A stretch of DNA of 64,000 nt, taken from Massilia yuzhufengensis. GTDB taxonomy: Bacteria; Pseudomonadota; Gammaproteobacteria; Burkholderiales; Burkholderiaceae_D. The position numbers were made by a program, and so were the translations under genes. This document shows, in pieces, positions 48,655 through 58,500 of the stretch. Location of the stretch: contig NZ_FOLD01000013.1 of assembly GCF_900112225.1 (NCBI RefSeq), forward strand, positions 1 through 64,000, given 5' to 3'. How positions within the stretch are numbered: the stretch's first letter is position 1; every line of letters begins with the position of its first letter. The notes under the pieces are model-generated. The model was not told the DNA's origin, did not search any database, and was given only the letters and a program-made list of their open reading frames with translations.

Positions 48655-49125
48655 GTGGCCGACAGCACTACCGCCGCAAGCGTCGAGAATTTTTCCGCCC
48701 CCATGACGGGAGGCCTGACTTTCGAGCTGGCCGGCCGTCCGGCGAAGTACACCGTGCTGTACTTTTATCCGAAGGACAACACGCCCGGTTGCACCACCGA
48801 GAGCATCGCCTTCCGCGAAGCCTTCCCGGAATTCCAGGCCCTGAACACGGAAATCTACGGCATCAGCCGCGACTCGCTGCGTTCGCACGAGGGCTTCAAG
48901 GGCAAGCTCGGCCTGCCCTTCGAACTGATCTCCGACCCGGAAGAAGCCGTCTGCAGCCAGTTCGGTGTCATGAAGATGAAAAACATGTATGGCAAACAGG
49001 TGCGGGGGATTGAGCGCAGTACGTTTATCATTGACGCTCAAGGCCGATTGGTGAAAGAATGGCGTGGCGTGAAAGTCAATGACCACGTGACCGAAGTGCT
49101 GGAATTTTTGAAGAGCCAGCCCTGA
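48655..49125 (+). CDS. bcp: BCP/PrxQ-type thiol peroxidase
   Basis: The product is 156 residues from GTG 48655, preceded by AGGAGAG. YTVLYFYPKDNTPGCTTE has the peroxidatic Cys46. Residue 51, where many BCPs have a resolving Cys (PGCT..AC), is Ile, so this is a 1-Cys or atypical form. A second Cys occurs near residue 100 (EEAVCSQFG). FELISDPEEAV and RSTFIIDAQGRLV are conserved. It reduces hydroperoxides in the cytoplasm using thioredoxin. Confidence 0.93.
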   Translation: MADSTTAASVENFSAPMTGGLTFELAGRPAKYTVLYFYPKDNTPGCTTESIAFREAFPEFQALNTEIYGISRDSLRSHEGFKGKLGLPFELISDPEEAVCSQFGVMKMKNMYGKQVRGIERSTFIIDAQGRLVKEWRGVKVNDHVTEVLEFLKSQP

Positions 49126-49383
49126 AAACGGATGGCTCCAGCACACCTGGCCTAGTACCAGGCGTGTTTAACTTTGCTGGAAACCTGCCGCTATTTTGAG
49201 TCACACCGCATCCCATCCGCATTACCCCCATTCGGCTGACTGCCGGACCGGCATCCTCCGGCTGCAGCCCCTGCCTTGGCAACACCAGCGGCAACCCCCC
49301 CAAGTAGCATCGATCCCGCGCAGCAGCGCGCCAGCATTGGCGCCCCTGCGCGGTCTTCCAGACCTTTTTAGAACGAGAACCTG

Positions 49384-51198
49384 ATGCCACTGCCAAAAAT
49401 GCCCACCAAGCCAGCGACCATGCTGCTGGCAAAAGATTACCCGCAAGCCGAACCAGGCAAGTCGCCCGTTCGCCCGGCGTCCGCCAAGACCGACGCCGAC
49501 CTCGAAGACCTGATCAGCGGCCAGGCCGTCCCGACGCCAAAGGCCACGAAGGCACGCAAGGCGAAGGCGGCCAACGAACCCGCACCGGTGCAGGCCGTGG
49601 CGCCCGCCGAAGCCCGCGACGCCGATGCGCCGCTGGCCAGGGGCCCGTCGCGCAAGCCGAAGCAAGGCCCGATCGCTCCGGCGCCCGCCGCCCGCCTGCT
49701 CGAACCCGATGCCGACCAGCCGCATCCGGCCAAGCACAAGCCGGTCGAGGTCAACGTCAAGTCCTCCACCAGCCGCAAGGCCGACCGCAGCGGCACCACC
49801 AAGGTGTTCGTGCTCGATACCAATGTGCTGATGCATGACCCGACATCGCTGTTCCGTTTCGAAGAGCACGACGTCTACTTGCCGATGATGACGCTGGAAG
49901 AGCTCGACAACCACAAGAAGGGCATGTCGGAAGTCGCGCGCAACGCCCGCCAGGTCTCGCGCACGCTCGACGCCCTGATCGCCAACATCGACGACGACGC
50001 CATCGAAGCCGGCATCCCGCTGGCCAAGCTCGGCAACAAGGACGCCAAGGGCCGCCTGTTCTTCCAGACTAAGCTGGATGCGGCGCCGCTGCCGGAAGGC
50101 CTGCCATCGGGCAAGGCGGACAACCAGATCCTGGGCGTGGTGCGCGCACTCGAAGAACAGATGGGCGGCCGCGCCATCGTGCTGGTGTCGAAAGACATCA
50201 ACATGCGCATCAAGGCGCGCGCCCTGGGCCTGCCGGCCGAAGACTACTTCAACGACCATGTGCTGGAAGACACCGACCTGCTGTACTCGGGCATCGTCCA
50301 GCTGCCGGACGACTTCTGGACCAAGCACGGCAAGGACATGGAGTCGTGGCAGGAAAACAAGAACGGCAACTCGGCCACCTATTACCGCATGACGGGTCCC
50401 CTGATCCCGACCTTGCTGGTGAACCAGTTCGTGTTCATGGAACCGAAGAATGGCGAGTCGCCCTTCTATGGGCAGGTGAAGCAGATCACCGGCAAGACCG
50501 CCGTGTTCCAGACCCTGCGCGACTATAGCCACAACAAGAACAATGTGTGGGGCATCACCGCGCGCAACCGCGAGCAGAATTTCGCGCTGAACCTGCTCAT
50601 GAACCCGGAATGCGATTTCGTCAGCCTGCTGGGCCAGGCCGGTACCGGCAAGACCCTGCTGGCGCTGGCTGCGGGCCTGGCGCAGGTGCTGGAGACCAAG
50701 CAGTACAACGAGATCATCGTCACCCGCGTCACGGTGCCGGTGGGCGAAGACATCGGCTTCCTGCCGGGCACCGAGGAAGAGAAGATGTCGCCATGGATGG
50801 GCGCGTTCGACGACAACCTGGAAGTGCTGATGAAGGGCGACGGCGATGCCGGCGACTGGGGCCGTGCGGCGACGCAAGACCTGATCCGTTCGCGCATCAA
50901 GATCAAGTCGCTGAACTTCATGCGTGGCCGTACGTTTGTCAACAAGTTCCTCATCATCGACGAAGCGCAGAACCTGACGCCGAAGCAGATGAAGACCCTG
51001 GTCACGCGCGCCGGTCCCGGCACCAAGATCCTGTGCCTGGGTAACATCGCCCAGATCGACACGCCTTACCTCACCGAAGGCTCGAGCGGCCTGACCTATG
51101 TGGTCGACCGCTTCAAGGGCTGGAGCCATGGCGGCCACGTCACCCTGGCGCGCGGCGAACGCTCGCGCCTGGCGGACCACGCCAGCGAGGTGCTGTAA
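49384..51198 (+). CDS. PIN-PhoH ATPase (PhoH2-like)
   Basis: The product is 604 residues. The Ala/Lys/Pro-rich first 130 residues are low complexity. A PIN domain follows (KVFVLDTNVLMHDPTSLFRFEEHDVYLPMMTLEELD; later VSKDINMRIKARALG). The PhoH ATPase has Walker A GQAGTGKT at about residues 418-425 and Walker B FLIIDEAQNLTP at about residue 525. PIN-PhoH proteins couple RNA unwinding with RNase activity. The gene lies alone after 258 bases without a gene and ends in a terminator. Confidence 0.93.
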   Translation: MPLPKMPTKPATMLLAKDYPQAEPGKSPVRPASAKTDADLEDLISGQAVPTPKATKARKAKAANEPAPVQAVAPAEARDADAPLARGPSRKPKQGPIAPAPAARLLEPDADQPHPAKHKPVEVNVKSSTSRKADRSGTTKVFVLDTNVLMHDPTSLFRFEEHDVYLPMMTLEELDNHKKGMSEVARNARQVSRTLDALIANIDDDAIEAGIPLAKLGNKDAKGRLFFQTKLDAAPLPEGLPSGKADNQILGVVRALEEQMGGRAIVLVSKDINMRIKARALGLPAEDYFNDHVLEDTDLLYSGIVQLPDDFWTKHGKDMESWQENKNGNSATYYRMTGPLIPTLLVNQFVFMEPKNGESPFYGQVKQITGKTAVFQTLRDYSHNKNNVWGITARNREQNFALNLLMNPECDFVSLLGQAGTGKTLLALAAGLAQVLETKQYNEIIVTRVTVPVGEDIGFLPGTEEEKMSPWMGAFDDNLEVLMKGDGDAGDWGRAATQDLIRSRIKIKSLNFMRGRTFVNKFLIIDEAQNLTPKQMKTLVTRAGPGTKILCLGNIAQIDTPYLTEGSSGLTYVVDRFKGWSHGGHVTLARGERSRLADHASEVL

Positions 51199-51246
51199 GC
51201 GTGCCTGAAACGCTTCGCCCGTCACTGACCTGACAGGCGCTTTCCC

Positions 51247-51277
51247 AAAACGCTCGCTGAATCCAGCGGGCGTTTTT
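51247..51277 (+). terminator. Intrinsic terminator after the PIN-PhoH gene
   Basis: AAAACGCTCGCTG-AATC-CAGCGGGCGTTTTT gives a 13-bp stem with one wobble pair, 48 bases after the stop. Confidence 0.88.
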
Positions 51278-51302
51278 CATTTCCACCCTCTATTCATCCT
51301 GC

Positions 51303-52118
51303 ATGCCCGACTTTCTTCCCCTGCTGCTCCTGAAGCTGCTGCTGGTTCCGATCCTGATCGCCCTGGTCACCCTGGCCGGGCGCCGCTGGGGGCCCGGCAT
51401 CGCCGGCTGGCTGTCGGCCTTTCCCATCGTCTCGGGCCCGATCCTGCTGGTCATCGCGCTCGAACAGGGCGCCGACTTCGCCGCCACTGCCGCGGCCAAT
51501 ACCCTGCTGGCCGTGTTCGCCATCCTGGTGTTCAGCATCGCCTACGCGCGCTGCGCTCACCTCGGCATGCCGCGCGCCATGACGGCCGCACTGCTCGCCT
51601 ACGCGGGCGCGGTGCTGTTGCTGCAGTCGGTGACGCTGCCGCTGTGGGCCGGCTTCGCGTTCATCGTCGGGGCGCTGGCGGGCGCGCCTGCGCTGTTCGG
51701 GCGCATGCCGGCGCAGGCGGCGGCGGGCAAGCCGGCGCGCGACCTGCCCTGGCGCATGCTGGCCGGCGCCCTGCTGGCGCTGGGCGTCACCTGCGCCGCC
51801 GCCACGCTGGGCGCGCGCCTGAGCGGGCTGTTCGCCATGTTCCCGGTGATGAGCACGGTGCTGGTGGGCTTCTCGCACCGCGCCAGCGGGCCGGGCTTCG
51901 CAGTCGCGCTGCTGCGCGGCATGGTGAACGGCTATTACGCGTTCGCCGTGTTCTGCGTGGTGCTGTCGCTGCTGCTGCGGGCGCAGCCGATTGGGGTGGC
52001 CTTCCTGGTGGCGACGGGTAACGCGCTGGTGGTGCAGCTGGCGGTGAAACACTTCGTCCAGCGCGCAGCCGTTTGGCGCGCCGCAGCGTGCCGTCCGGCG
52101 CGACGCGGCTTAGAATAG
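51303..52118 (+). CDS. Polytopic inner-membrane protein of unknown function
   Basis: The product is 271 residues with about eight hydrophobic helices arranged as two similar halves. Both halves contain a Gly-Trp/Phe loop next to a charged residue (GWLSAFPIVSGPILLVIALEQG; RLSGLFAMFPVMSTVLVGFSHRA). The FP-x2-S sequence occurs in both, suggesting an internal duplication. The family is not recognised with confidence. A transporter is plausible, but no substrate can be inferred. The ribosome binding site is weak. Confidence 0.75.
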   Translation: MPDFLPLLLLKLLLVPILIALVTLAGRRWGPGIAGWLSAFPIVSGPILLVIALEQGADFAATAAANTLLAVFAILVFSIAYARCAHLGMPRAMTAALLAYAGAVLLLQSVTLPLWAGFAFIVGALAGAPALFGRMPAQAAAGKPARDLPWRMLAGALLALGVTCAAATLGARLSGLFAMFPVMSTVLVGFSHRASGPGFAVALLRGMVNGYYAFAVFCVVLSLLLRAQPIGVAFLVATGNALVVQLAVKHFVQRAAVWRAAACRPARRGLE

Positions 52119-52146
52119 CCAGGTTCACACCGACCGGAGAGCCCTC

Positions 52147-52506
52147 ATGCCGCACATGCTGTTGATCCACGAACCGACCGGCCAGCGCGCCACCCGCAGC
52201 GTGGCCGAAGGCCGCGCCGTCTACGACCGCATGCTGCGCTTCGGCGAGGACCTGCGCAGCCGGGGCCTGCTGCTGGCGGCGGAGTCGCTGGCCTCGCAGG
52301 ACAGCGCTGCACGCGTGACGGTTGCGGGTGGCGCCAGGGCGCGCGTCGTGGATGGGCCGTTTGCGGAGGCCAAGGAGATGGTGGGGGGCTTCTTTCTGGT
52401 GAATGTAGATTCGCGCGAGGAGGCGATTGCGCTGGCGCAGGCGTGTCCGGCGGCGGAGTGGGCGACGGTGGAAGTGCGGGGGCTTGCGCCTTGTTTTGAT
52501 CGGTAG
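52147..52506 (+). CDS. YciI-like DGPF-domain protein (first)
   Basis: The product is 119 residues. GGAGAG lies before ATG. It has the ferredoxin-like YCII fold and the DGPF motif in VVDGPFAEAKEMVGGFFLVNVDSREEA. These proteins are the usual neighbours of ECF42 sigma factors; their activity is unknown. It is followed by a second DGPF gene, a VOC gene and the sigma factor. No sigma-42 type promoter was found before it. Confidence 0.9.
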   Translation: MPHMLLIHEPTGQRATRSVAEGRAVYDRMLRFGEDLRSRGLLLAAESLASQDSAARVTVAGGARARVVDGPFAEAKEMVGGFFLVNVDSREEAIALAQACPAAEWATVEVRGLAPCFDR

Positions 52507-52609
52507 CGGGTTGCGAGCAAAATTGGGTTCCGGAGAAGGCGGGAATGGTGCCACTGGCATCGTTCCCGCCAAGTTCGTACGCACCCACTAAAATAAATGT
52601 GAATCCCCA

Positions 52610-52636
52610 TGTCGATCCGCCACAAGCGCATTCGTC
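52610..52636 (+). promoter_or_regulatory. Candidate ECF42 promoter, TGTCGA-N17-CGTC
   Basis: TGTCGA (52610-52615) and CGTC (52633-52636) stand exactly 17 bases apart and about 53 bases before the second DGPF gene. As I recall, ECF42 promoters have TGTCGA at -35 and a CGTC/CGAC -10. This points to autoregulation of the operon by the sigma factor encoded at its end. Confidence 0.6.
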
Positions 52637-52688
52637 GTATGTAATGGAAGCCCTCAAAAGCTCCCACCCCACGACAAGGAGACCCGAC

Positions 52689-53054
52689 ATGCGCTTCATG
52701 ATCATCGTCAAGGCTACTACCGACACCGAAGCCGGCGTCCTGCCCGGCGAGCCGCTGTTTGCCGCGATGGCCGCCTACCACCAGGAGCTGGCCCGGGCCG
52801 GCGTGCTGCTCGACGCCAACGGCCTGCGTCCCAGCAGCGACGGCTGGCGCATCGGCTACCGCGAAGGCCGGCGCAGCGTCGTCGACGGCCCCTTCGCCGA
52901 AACCAAGGAACTGATCGCCGGCTACACCCTGATCCAGGTGCGCAGCCGGGAAGAAGCGATGGAATGGGCGCGCCGCTTCCCCGCCCCGCACGGCGAAATG
53001 GCGGACGCCGAGATCGAAGTACGCCAGCTCTACGAACCGCACGACCTCCCCTGA
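52689..53054 (+). CDS. YciI-like DGPF-domain protein (second)
   Basis: The product is 121 residues from ATG 52689 with AAGGAGA before it. MRFMIIVKATTDTEAG is followed by the DGPF motif VVDGPFAETKELIAGYTLIQVRSREEAMEWA. It is a paralogue of the protein encoded at 52147. It starts a tight run with the VOC protein (17 bases) and the sigma factor (overlapping), behind the candidate sigma-specific promoter. Confidence 0.92.
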   Translation: MRFMIIVKATTDTEAGVLPGEPLFAAMAAYHQELARAGVLLDANGLRPSSDGWRIGYREGRRSVVDGPFAETKELIAGYTLIQVRSREEAMEWARRFPAPHGEMADAEIEVRQLYEPHDLP

Positions 53055-53071
53055 CGACAAAGGACAGCGCC

Positions 53072-53497
53072 ATGAACCAGCAAATCTACGTCAACCTCCC
53101 GGTCAAGGACCTCGAACGCAGCAAGGCCTTTTTTGCGGCGCTCGGCTTCGGCTTCAACCCGCAGTTCAGCAACCAGGACGGCGCCTGCATGATCGTTTCC
53201 AACGATATCTACGTCATGCTGCTGGCCGAGCCCTTCTTCCAGACCTTCACCAAGAAACCCATCAGCGACGCGCGCGGCGCCACCGAAGTGCTGCTGTGCC
53301 TGTCGTGCGACAGCCGCGCCGCGGTCGACGACATGGCGGGCAAGGCGAAGGCCGCCGGCGGCGCCTGGCCGTTCGAGCCGAAGGACCATGGCTTCATGTA
53401 CCAGCACGGCTTCGAAGACCCGGACGGCCACATGTGGGAGCTGGTGTACATGGAAAGCATGCCCGAGCAGGCCGCCATGGCCGACGCCCAGGCCTGA
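53072..53497 (+). CDS. VOC-superfamily (glyoxalase-like) protein
   Basis: The product is 141 residues. QIYVNLPVKDLERSKAFFAALGFGFN and HGFEDPDGHMWELVYME are the two beta-alpha-beta modules of the vicinal-oxygen-chelate fold, with metal-ligand candidates His/Glu in the second. Members include glyoxalases, dioxygenases and resistance proteins. The substrate is unknown. The stop overlaps the sigma-factor start (TGATG). Confidence 0.9.
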   Translation: MNQQIYVNLPVKDLERSKAFFAALGFGFNPQFSNQDGACMIVSNDIYVMLLAEPFFQTFTKKPISDARGATEVLLCLSCDSRAAVDDMAGKAKAAGGAWPFEPKDHGFMYQHGFEDPDGHMWELVYMESMPEQAAMADAQA

Positions 53498-54766
53498 TGG
53501 ACGCACAGGTCGAGCGCAGCATCGCCGCCGTCTGGCGCATCGAGTCGGCGAAGATCGTCGCCACGGTGGCGCGGATGGTGCGCGACGTCGGCCTGGCCGA
53601 GGAGCTGGCCCAGGATGCGCTGGTGGCCGCCCTCGAGCACTGGCCGCGCGACGGCATCCCGGACAATCCGGCCGCCTGGCTGGTTACCACGGCCAAACAC
53701 GCCGCGCTCGACCGGCTGCGGCGCGACCGCGTGCTGCAGCAAAAGCTCGTACAGATCGGCCTCGACCTCGAAGCCCAGGAGGCGCTCATCGTGCCCGATT
53801 TCGTCGACAGCCTCGATGCGGCGCGCAACGACGTCTTCCAGGACGACCTGCTGCGCCTGATGTTCACCGCCTGCCACCCGGTGCTCTCGCTCGACGCCCG
53901 CCTGGCGCTCACGCTCAAGCTGCTCGGCGGCCTGTCGACGCAGGAGATCGCGCGCGCCTTCCTTGTGCCCGAAGCGACCATGGCCCAGCGCATCGTGCGC
54001 GCCAAGCGGACCTTGGGCGAAGCCAGGGTGCCCTTCGAGCTGCCGCCCCCGCAGGAACTGGGCGAGCGCCTGGGCGCGGTGCTGGAAGCGGTCTACCTGG
54101 TCTTCAACGAAGGCTATACCGCCACCGCCGGCGACGACTGGATGCGCCCGGCCCTGGTGGACGAGGCCCTGCGCCTGGGCCGCATGCTGGCGCAGCTGGC
54201 CCCGAACGAGCCGGAGGCCCTCGGCTTGGTCGCGCTGATGGAACTGCAGGCTTCGCGCATGGGCGCGCGGACCGACCCTGAAGGCCGGCCGGTGCTGCTG
54301 CTCGACCAGGACCGCGCGCGCTGGGACGGCGTGCTGCTGCGGCGCGGGCTGTCGGCACTGGCGCGCGCCGAAGCGCTTGCCTTGCCGCGCAGCTCCTACC
54401 TGCTGCAGGCCGCGATCGCCGCCTGCCACGCGCGCGCGCACGGCTGCGGAAACGGACTGGCGCGCCATCGCCACGCTGTACGCCGAACTGGCGGCGGTGT
54501 CGCCTTCACCGGTGGTGGAACTCAATCGCGCGGTGGCGGTGGGCATGGCCGACGGCCCCGCGGCCGGGCTGGCGCTGGCCGACCTGCTGGCGCAGGACGG
54601 CAAGCTGCAGGGCTACCACTGGCTGCCCAGCGTGCGCGCCGACCTGCTGGCCAAGCTGGGGCGGCGCGAAGAAGCGCGCCTCGAATTCGAACGCGCCGCC
54701 GCCATGACCGCCAACGGCCGCGAACGCGCACTGCTGCTGGAACGGGCGCGCGCCCAGCGCTCATGA
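53497..54766 (+). pseudogene. ECF42-type RNA polymerase sigma factor, frameshifted
   Basis: ATG 53497 overlaps the VOC stop. Residues 1-160 hold sigma regions 2 and 4: LAEELAQDALVAALEHWPRDGIPDNPAAWLVTTAKHAALDRLRR and LSTQEIARAFLVPEATMAQRIVRAKRTL. A DUF6596/TPR-like extension (FNEGYTATAGDDWMRPALVDEALRL...) marks the ECF42 group. At about 54429-54439, an alternating CG tract, the frame changes. The original frame becomes nonsense after SYLLQAAIAACHARA, while the +1 frame continues TAAETDWRAIATLYAELA and ends at 54766. Loss of one CG unit or gain of one base would explain this. It could be a true mutation, a phase-variable tract or a sequencing error. Confidence 0.85.
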
Positions 54767-54793
54767 GAACAGCCTGCCGGGTGCAGGCTGGGC

Positions 54794-55585
54794 TCAGCGG
54801 ACGATGCAATCCACCGTGTCCGGCCGTCCCTCGGGGCCCTGGCTGGCCAGCGGGCCGCCCGGGTTGACGTTGAAGGCGGGCGGCGGCGTGAAGATCAGGC
54901 CCGGATTGCTCGGCACCAGTACCGGCGGCCGGCTCGGGTTGGGCACGAAGCCGAACTGGCCGGCCTGGAAGCCCAGCGAGCCGCCGGCGTTGCTGACGAC
55001 GATCGCGCCGTCGCTGACCTGCACGTACAGCCCCGGCGCCATGACCGGTGCGGCCGGCGGGCCGCCGACAGGCGTTTTCGGCGACGCCGGTCCCGGCGCC
55101 GGCACGTACTGCGCCACGAAGGTGGTGCCGCGGATGCCGATGGTGGCGTTCGGGGTCTTGAGCAAGAACTTCTCCTTGTTGCGCTTGCCCATCAGGCCCG
55201 TGATCGAGCGCAGGCCGCCCTTGACCAGGCTGTAGCTGGCGTCGTCCCCTTCCGGCTTGCCTTCGTCATAGGCGAAGTTCTCGACCTTGAAGGTGGTGCC
55301 GGGGCGCAGCGTGATCTCGCTGTTGTCGACGAACTTGATCTGGGCATAGGTGTTCTTTTCCGAGATCAGCGTATCGCCGCTCTCGACCTCGGAACGCAGG
55401 GCCAATACCTTGACGCTGCCGTCGGCCTTCTTGACCATCAGCGGCCCGCTCAGGCGCGCGACCATGCCGGCCACCTGCGCGGCCCAGGCGGGGTTGCCCG
55501 CCATGAGCAGCGCCGCGAACAGCAGCGCGCCCGCGACGCCGCGCGGCGGCTTAGTTGCAGTACATTTTTGCGGCTGGTTTTTCAT
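54794..55585 (-). CDS. FecR-domain secreted protein
   Basis: The product is 263 residues from ATG 55585, which lies inside the end of the TpsA gene (35-base overlap). The signal peptide GVAGALLFAALLMAGNPAWAAQ is followed by a FecR domain (SGPLMVKKADGSVKVLALRSEVESGDTLIS ... YAQIKFVDNSEITLRPGTTFKVENF ... LLKTPNATIGIRGT). The C-terminal 100 residues are Pro/Gly-rich. Unlike the FecR regulator it has a Sec signal and no anti-sigma part, so it is a periplasmic or surface protein. Such proteins often lie with CHASE2 cyclases and adhesins, as here. Confidence 0.88.
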   Translation of the reverse strand: MKNQPQKCTATKPPRGVAGALLFAALLMAGNPAWAAQVAGMVARLSGPLMVKKADGSVKVLALRSEVESGDTLISEKNTYAQIKFVDNSEITLRPGTTFKVENFAYDEGKPEGDDASYSLVKGGLRSITGLMGKRNKEKFLLKTPNATIGIRGTTFVAQYVPAPGPASPKTPVGGPPAAPVMAPGLYVQVSDGAIVVSNAGGSLGFQAGQFGFVPNPSRPPVLVPSNPGLIFTPPPAFNVNPGGPLASQGPEGRPDTVDCIVR

Positions 55586-58500
55586 TCTTGACTCCGGTGT
55601 TCGTGCTCGTCGCAGGGCCGGCCTTAGACTCGGCCTTGTCCGGCGCGGCGGCGCCGCCCTCGCTGCTGCTGTTGCTGGTACTGCTGGTGCCGCCGCTGCT
55701 GGTGGCGGCGGTGCTGGCGCCGGTTGCGGCAGGCGCCGGCGCCGCTGCATTGATCAGCTTCACGGTGGCCTGCTGCGCCTGCGCCACCGGCGCGTTAGAC
55801 TGCCCGCCATCCTGCACCGGGGCCGGGTTGAACACCACGCACGACTGGTCGAGCGGGTGGGTCGCGCAGAAATCCGGCTTGGGCAGCACGGCCGCGCAGC
55901 CTGCGAGCTGCGGATTGGCCGCGCACTGCGACAGTGTCGGCAGCTGCACCGAGCAGCCCTGCAGGGTCGGGCTGCCGATGCACTGCGCCAGCGTCGGCAG
56001 CACGGCCTGGCAGCCGGCAGCGCCCTTGTCGGCCACGCACTGCGACAGCGTCGGCAGCTGCGCCGAGCAGCCAGGCGTCGCCGGATTGACGATGCACTGC
56101 GCCAGCGTCGGCAGCACGGCCTGGCAACCGGCGGCGCCCTTGTCGGCCACGCACTGCGACAGCGACGGCAGCTGCACGGAGCAGCCGCTCAGCGCCGGGT
56201 TTGCGATGCACTGCGACAGGGTCGGCAACTGCACCGAGCAGCCGGCCAGCGCCGGGTTGACGACGCACTGCGCCAGCGTCGGCAGCACGGCCTGGCAGCC
56301 GGGCGCGCCCTTGTCGGCCACGCACTGCGGCAGCGATGGCAGCTGCACCGAGCAGCCCGCCAGCGCCGGACTGGCGATGCATTGCGCCAGGGTCGGCAAC
56401 ACCACCTGGCAGCCAGCGGCGGCTTTGTCCATCACGCACTGCGACAGCGTCGGCAAGATGCCGGCGCAGGACGCGTCGCGCGGGTTGACCAGGCAAGCGT
56501 TGAAGCTCAGCTGCAGCACCTGGGCGCAGCCTTCGACGCCAGGACTGGCCTTGCAGATCGACAGGGCCGGAAGGCGCGCGGCGCAGCCGGGAGCGCTTGG
56601 GTTGACCAAGCAGGCGTCGAATTCGGCGCGCGCCAGCACGGGTGCGCATCCCGGCACGCCGGCGTTGACGCGGCATTCGGCCAGCGGCGGCAGGACCGCG
56701 CCGCAGCCCGGTGCTGTCGGGTTGGCGATACAGGCGTCGAGTGCTTCGCGCTCGGCGATCACCGGGGCGCAGCCGTAGGTCGACGGCGCCGTGGTGCACA
56801 CCGCCAGTGGCGGCAGCGTGGCGGCGCAGCCGGCGCCTTTCGGGTTGGCGATACAGGCGTTGATGGCCTCGCGCTCGGCGATGACCGGCGCGCAGCCCAG
56901 CTTCGACGGCGCGGCGGCGCAGGCCTCGTAGCTCGGCAGGGTGGTGCTGCAGCCAGGCGCTTTCGGATTGGCGACGCACTGCAGGATCGCGTTGCGTTCC
57001 AGCACCTGGGCGCATTGCGGCCCAGCCGGGTTGGCGGTACAGGTGCGCGTCGCGGTATCGAGCACCGCCGTGCAGCCGGCTGCGCCCGGGTTGGCGATAC
57101 AGGTACGCGTCGCCGCTTCCAGCACGCCACTGCAGCCCGATGCGCCCGGATTGCTCAGGCAGGTATTCAGCGGCGGCACCGGGTCCGGCCGCGGATCCAC
57201 GGGCGCGCTGGTGTTCGTGACCGACAGCTTGTCCGGGCCGGAGACCACGATGCTGCCGGCCGGGTAGCTGATGCTGCCGGCGGTGAGGCTGACGTTGCCC
57301 GAGGCCGTGGCTACCTGGCCGCCGCTTGCAATGGTCAGTGCGCCGTTGTTCTCGGCGCGCAGGACGATGTTGCCGCTGTTGCTGGACACCTTGCCCAGGA
57401 TAGTCAGCGGGCTGTGGGTCACCAGGCTGATGTTGCCGCTGCCGGTCTTCACGCCATCGCCGCCGGTTTCGGTCGGGGCCACGGTCAGGCTGCCGGTGCT
57501 CTCGATCGAGATCGCACCGCCGTTGCCGCTGCCCGCCTGTACCACGTTGCCGATGGTGAGGGCGCGGTCGTTGACGATGTTGAGCGGCGCGCTGCCGCTG
57601 CCGGTGTTCCTTGCGCTCAGATAGGTCGAGCTGGTCCGCAGCGCGCTGGTGGCGCTGCCGATGCCGCCGAGCGAGGCGAGATCCAGGTTCGTTCCCTTGT
57701 AGCTGCCGGTGCCGCCGATGAAGGCAGCATCGACCAGCAGGGCCGCATCGCTCTCGATGCTGCTGTCGGCGAACAGCGCGCCGCCGGTCAGGGAGAGCTG
57801 CGATTTGGCCTTCAGGCCGGCCACGCCGCCAACCGCGCCGACGTGCAGGTCGTCGATCCAGCGAAAGCGGAAATCGCGCTCGGAAGCGCTGCCCGCCAGT
57901 GTGCTCACCCGGTTGGCGCCCGCCATCCCGACTTCGCTGCCTTCCACCAGCAGCTTGCTGGTGGTCACGGCTGCGCTGGCGTCCTGGTTCACCGCGCCGC
58001 TGGAGCGCAGGCTCACCTGGTTGCCGGCGCCGATGTTGTGCGACAGGGCGATGCCGCCGTTGCCCGCGCTGACGTCGATATCGGTCGCGCCCAGGGCGCC
58101 GCCGACGACGACGCGGTTGGCGTCCAGCTGGATCTTCTTCACGGCCTCGATTGCGCCGCTCACCTGGATGGTGCCCGGCGTCGCGTCCGGGTGCAAGGTG
58201 GCCATGAACTGGCTGCCGGCGCCCTGCAGGCGCACCGGTGCGTTGACGTTGATCGCGCCGCGGGTGTCGAGCAGCAGGCTGCCCTGCAGGCTCAAGGCAT
58301 CGTCGATGCTGATCGCAGCGTTATGCGCGCTGCTGCCCAGGTTGATCTCGTAGGCCCGGAAGGCGGCCAGGCGCGCCGGGTCCAGCGCCAGCATGCCGGC
58401 CGGTTCGAGGCCGCGCACGCTGATCGCGGTGCTGTCGAGGAAGGGGTTGAACGAGACCACCGGAAAGACCCCGCCGGCGCCGTCGATGTCGCCGGCCAGC

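Noticed and set aside
55838-57165. Tandem DNA repeats suggestive of a CRISPR array or satellite
   Set aside because: The period is a multiple of three, the units translate into a Cys-pair repeat of TpsA, and there are no unique spacers.
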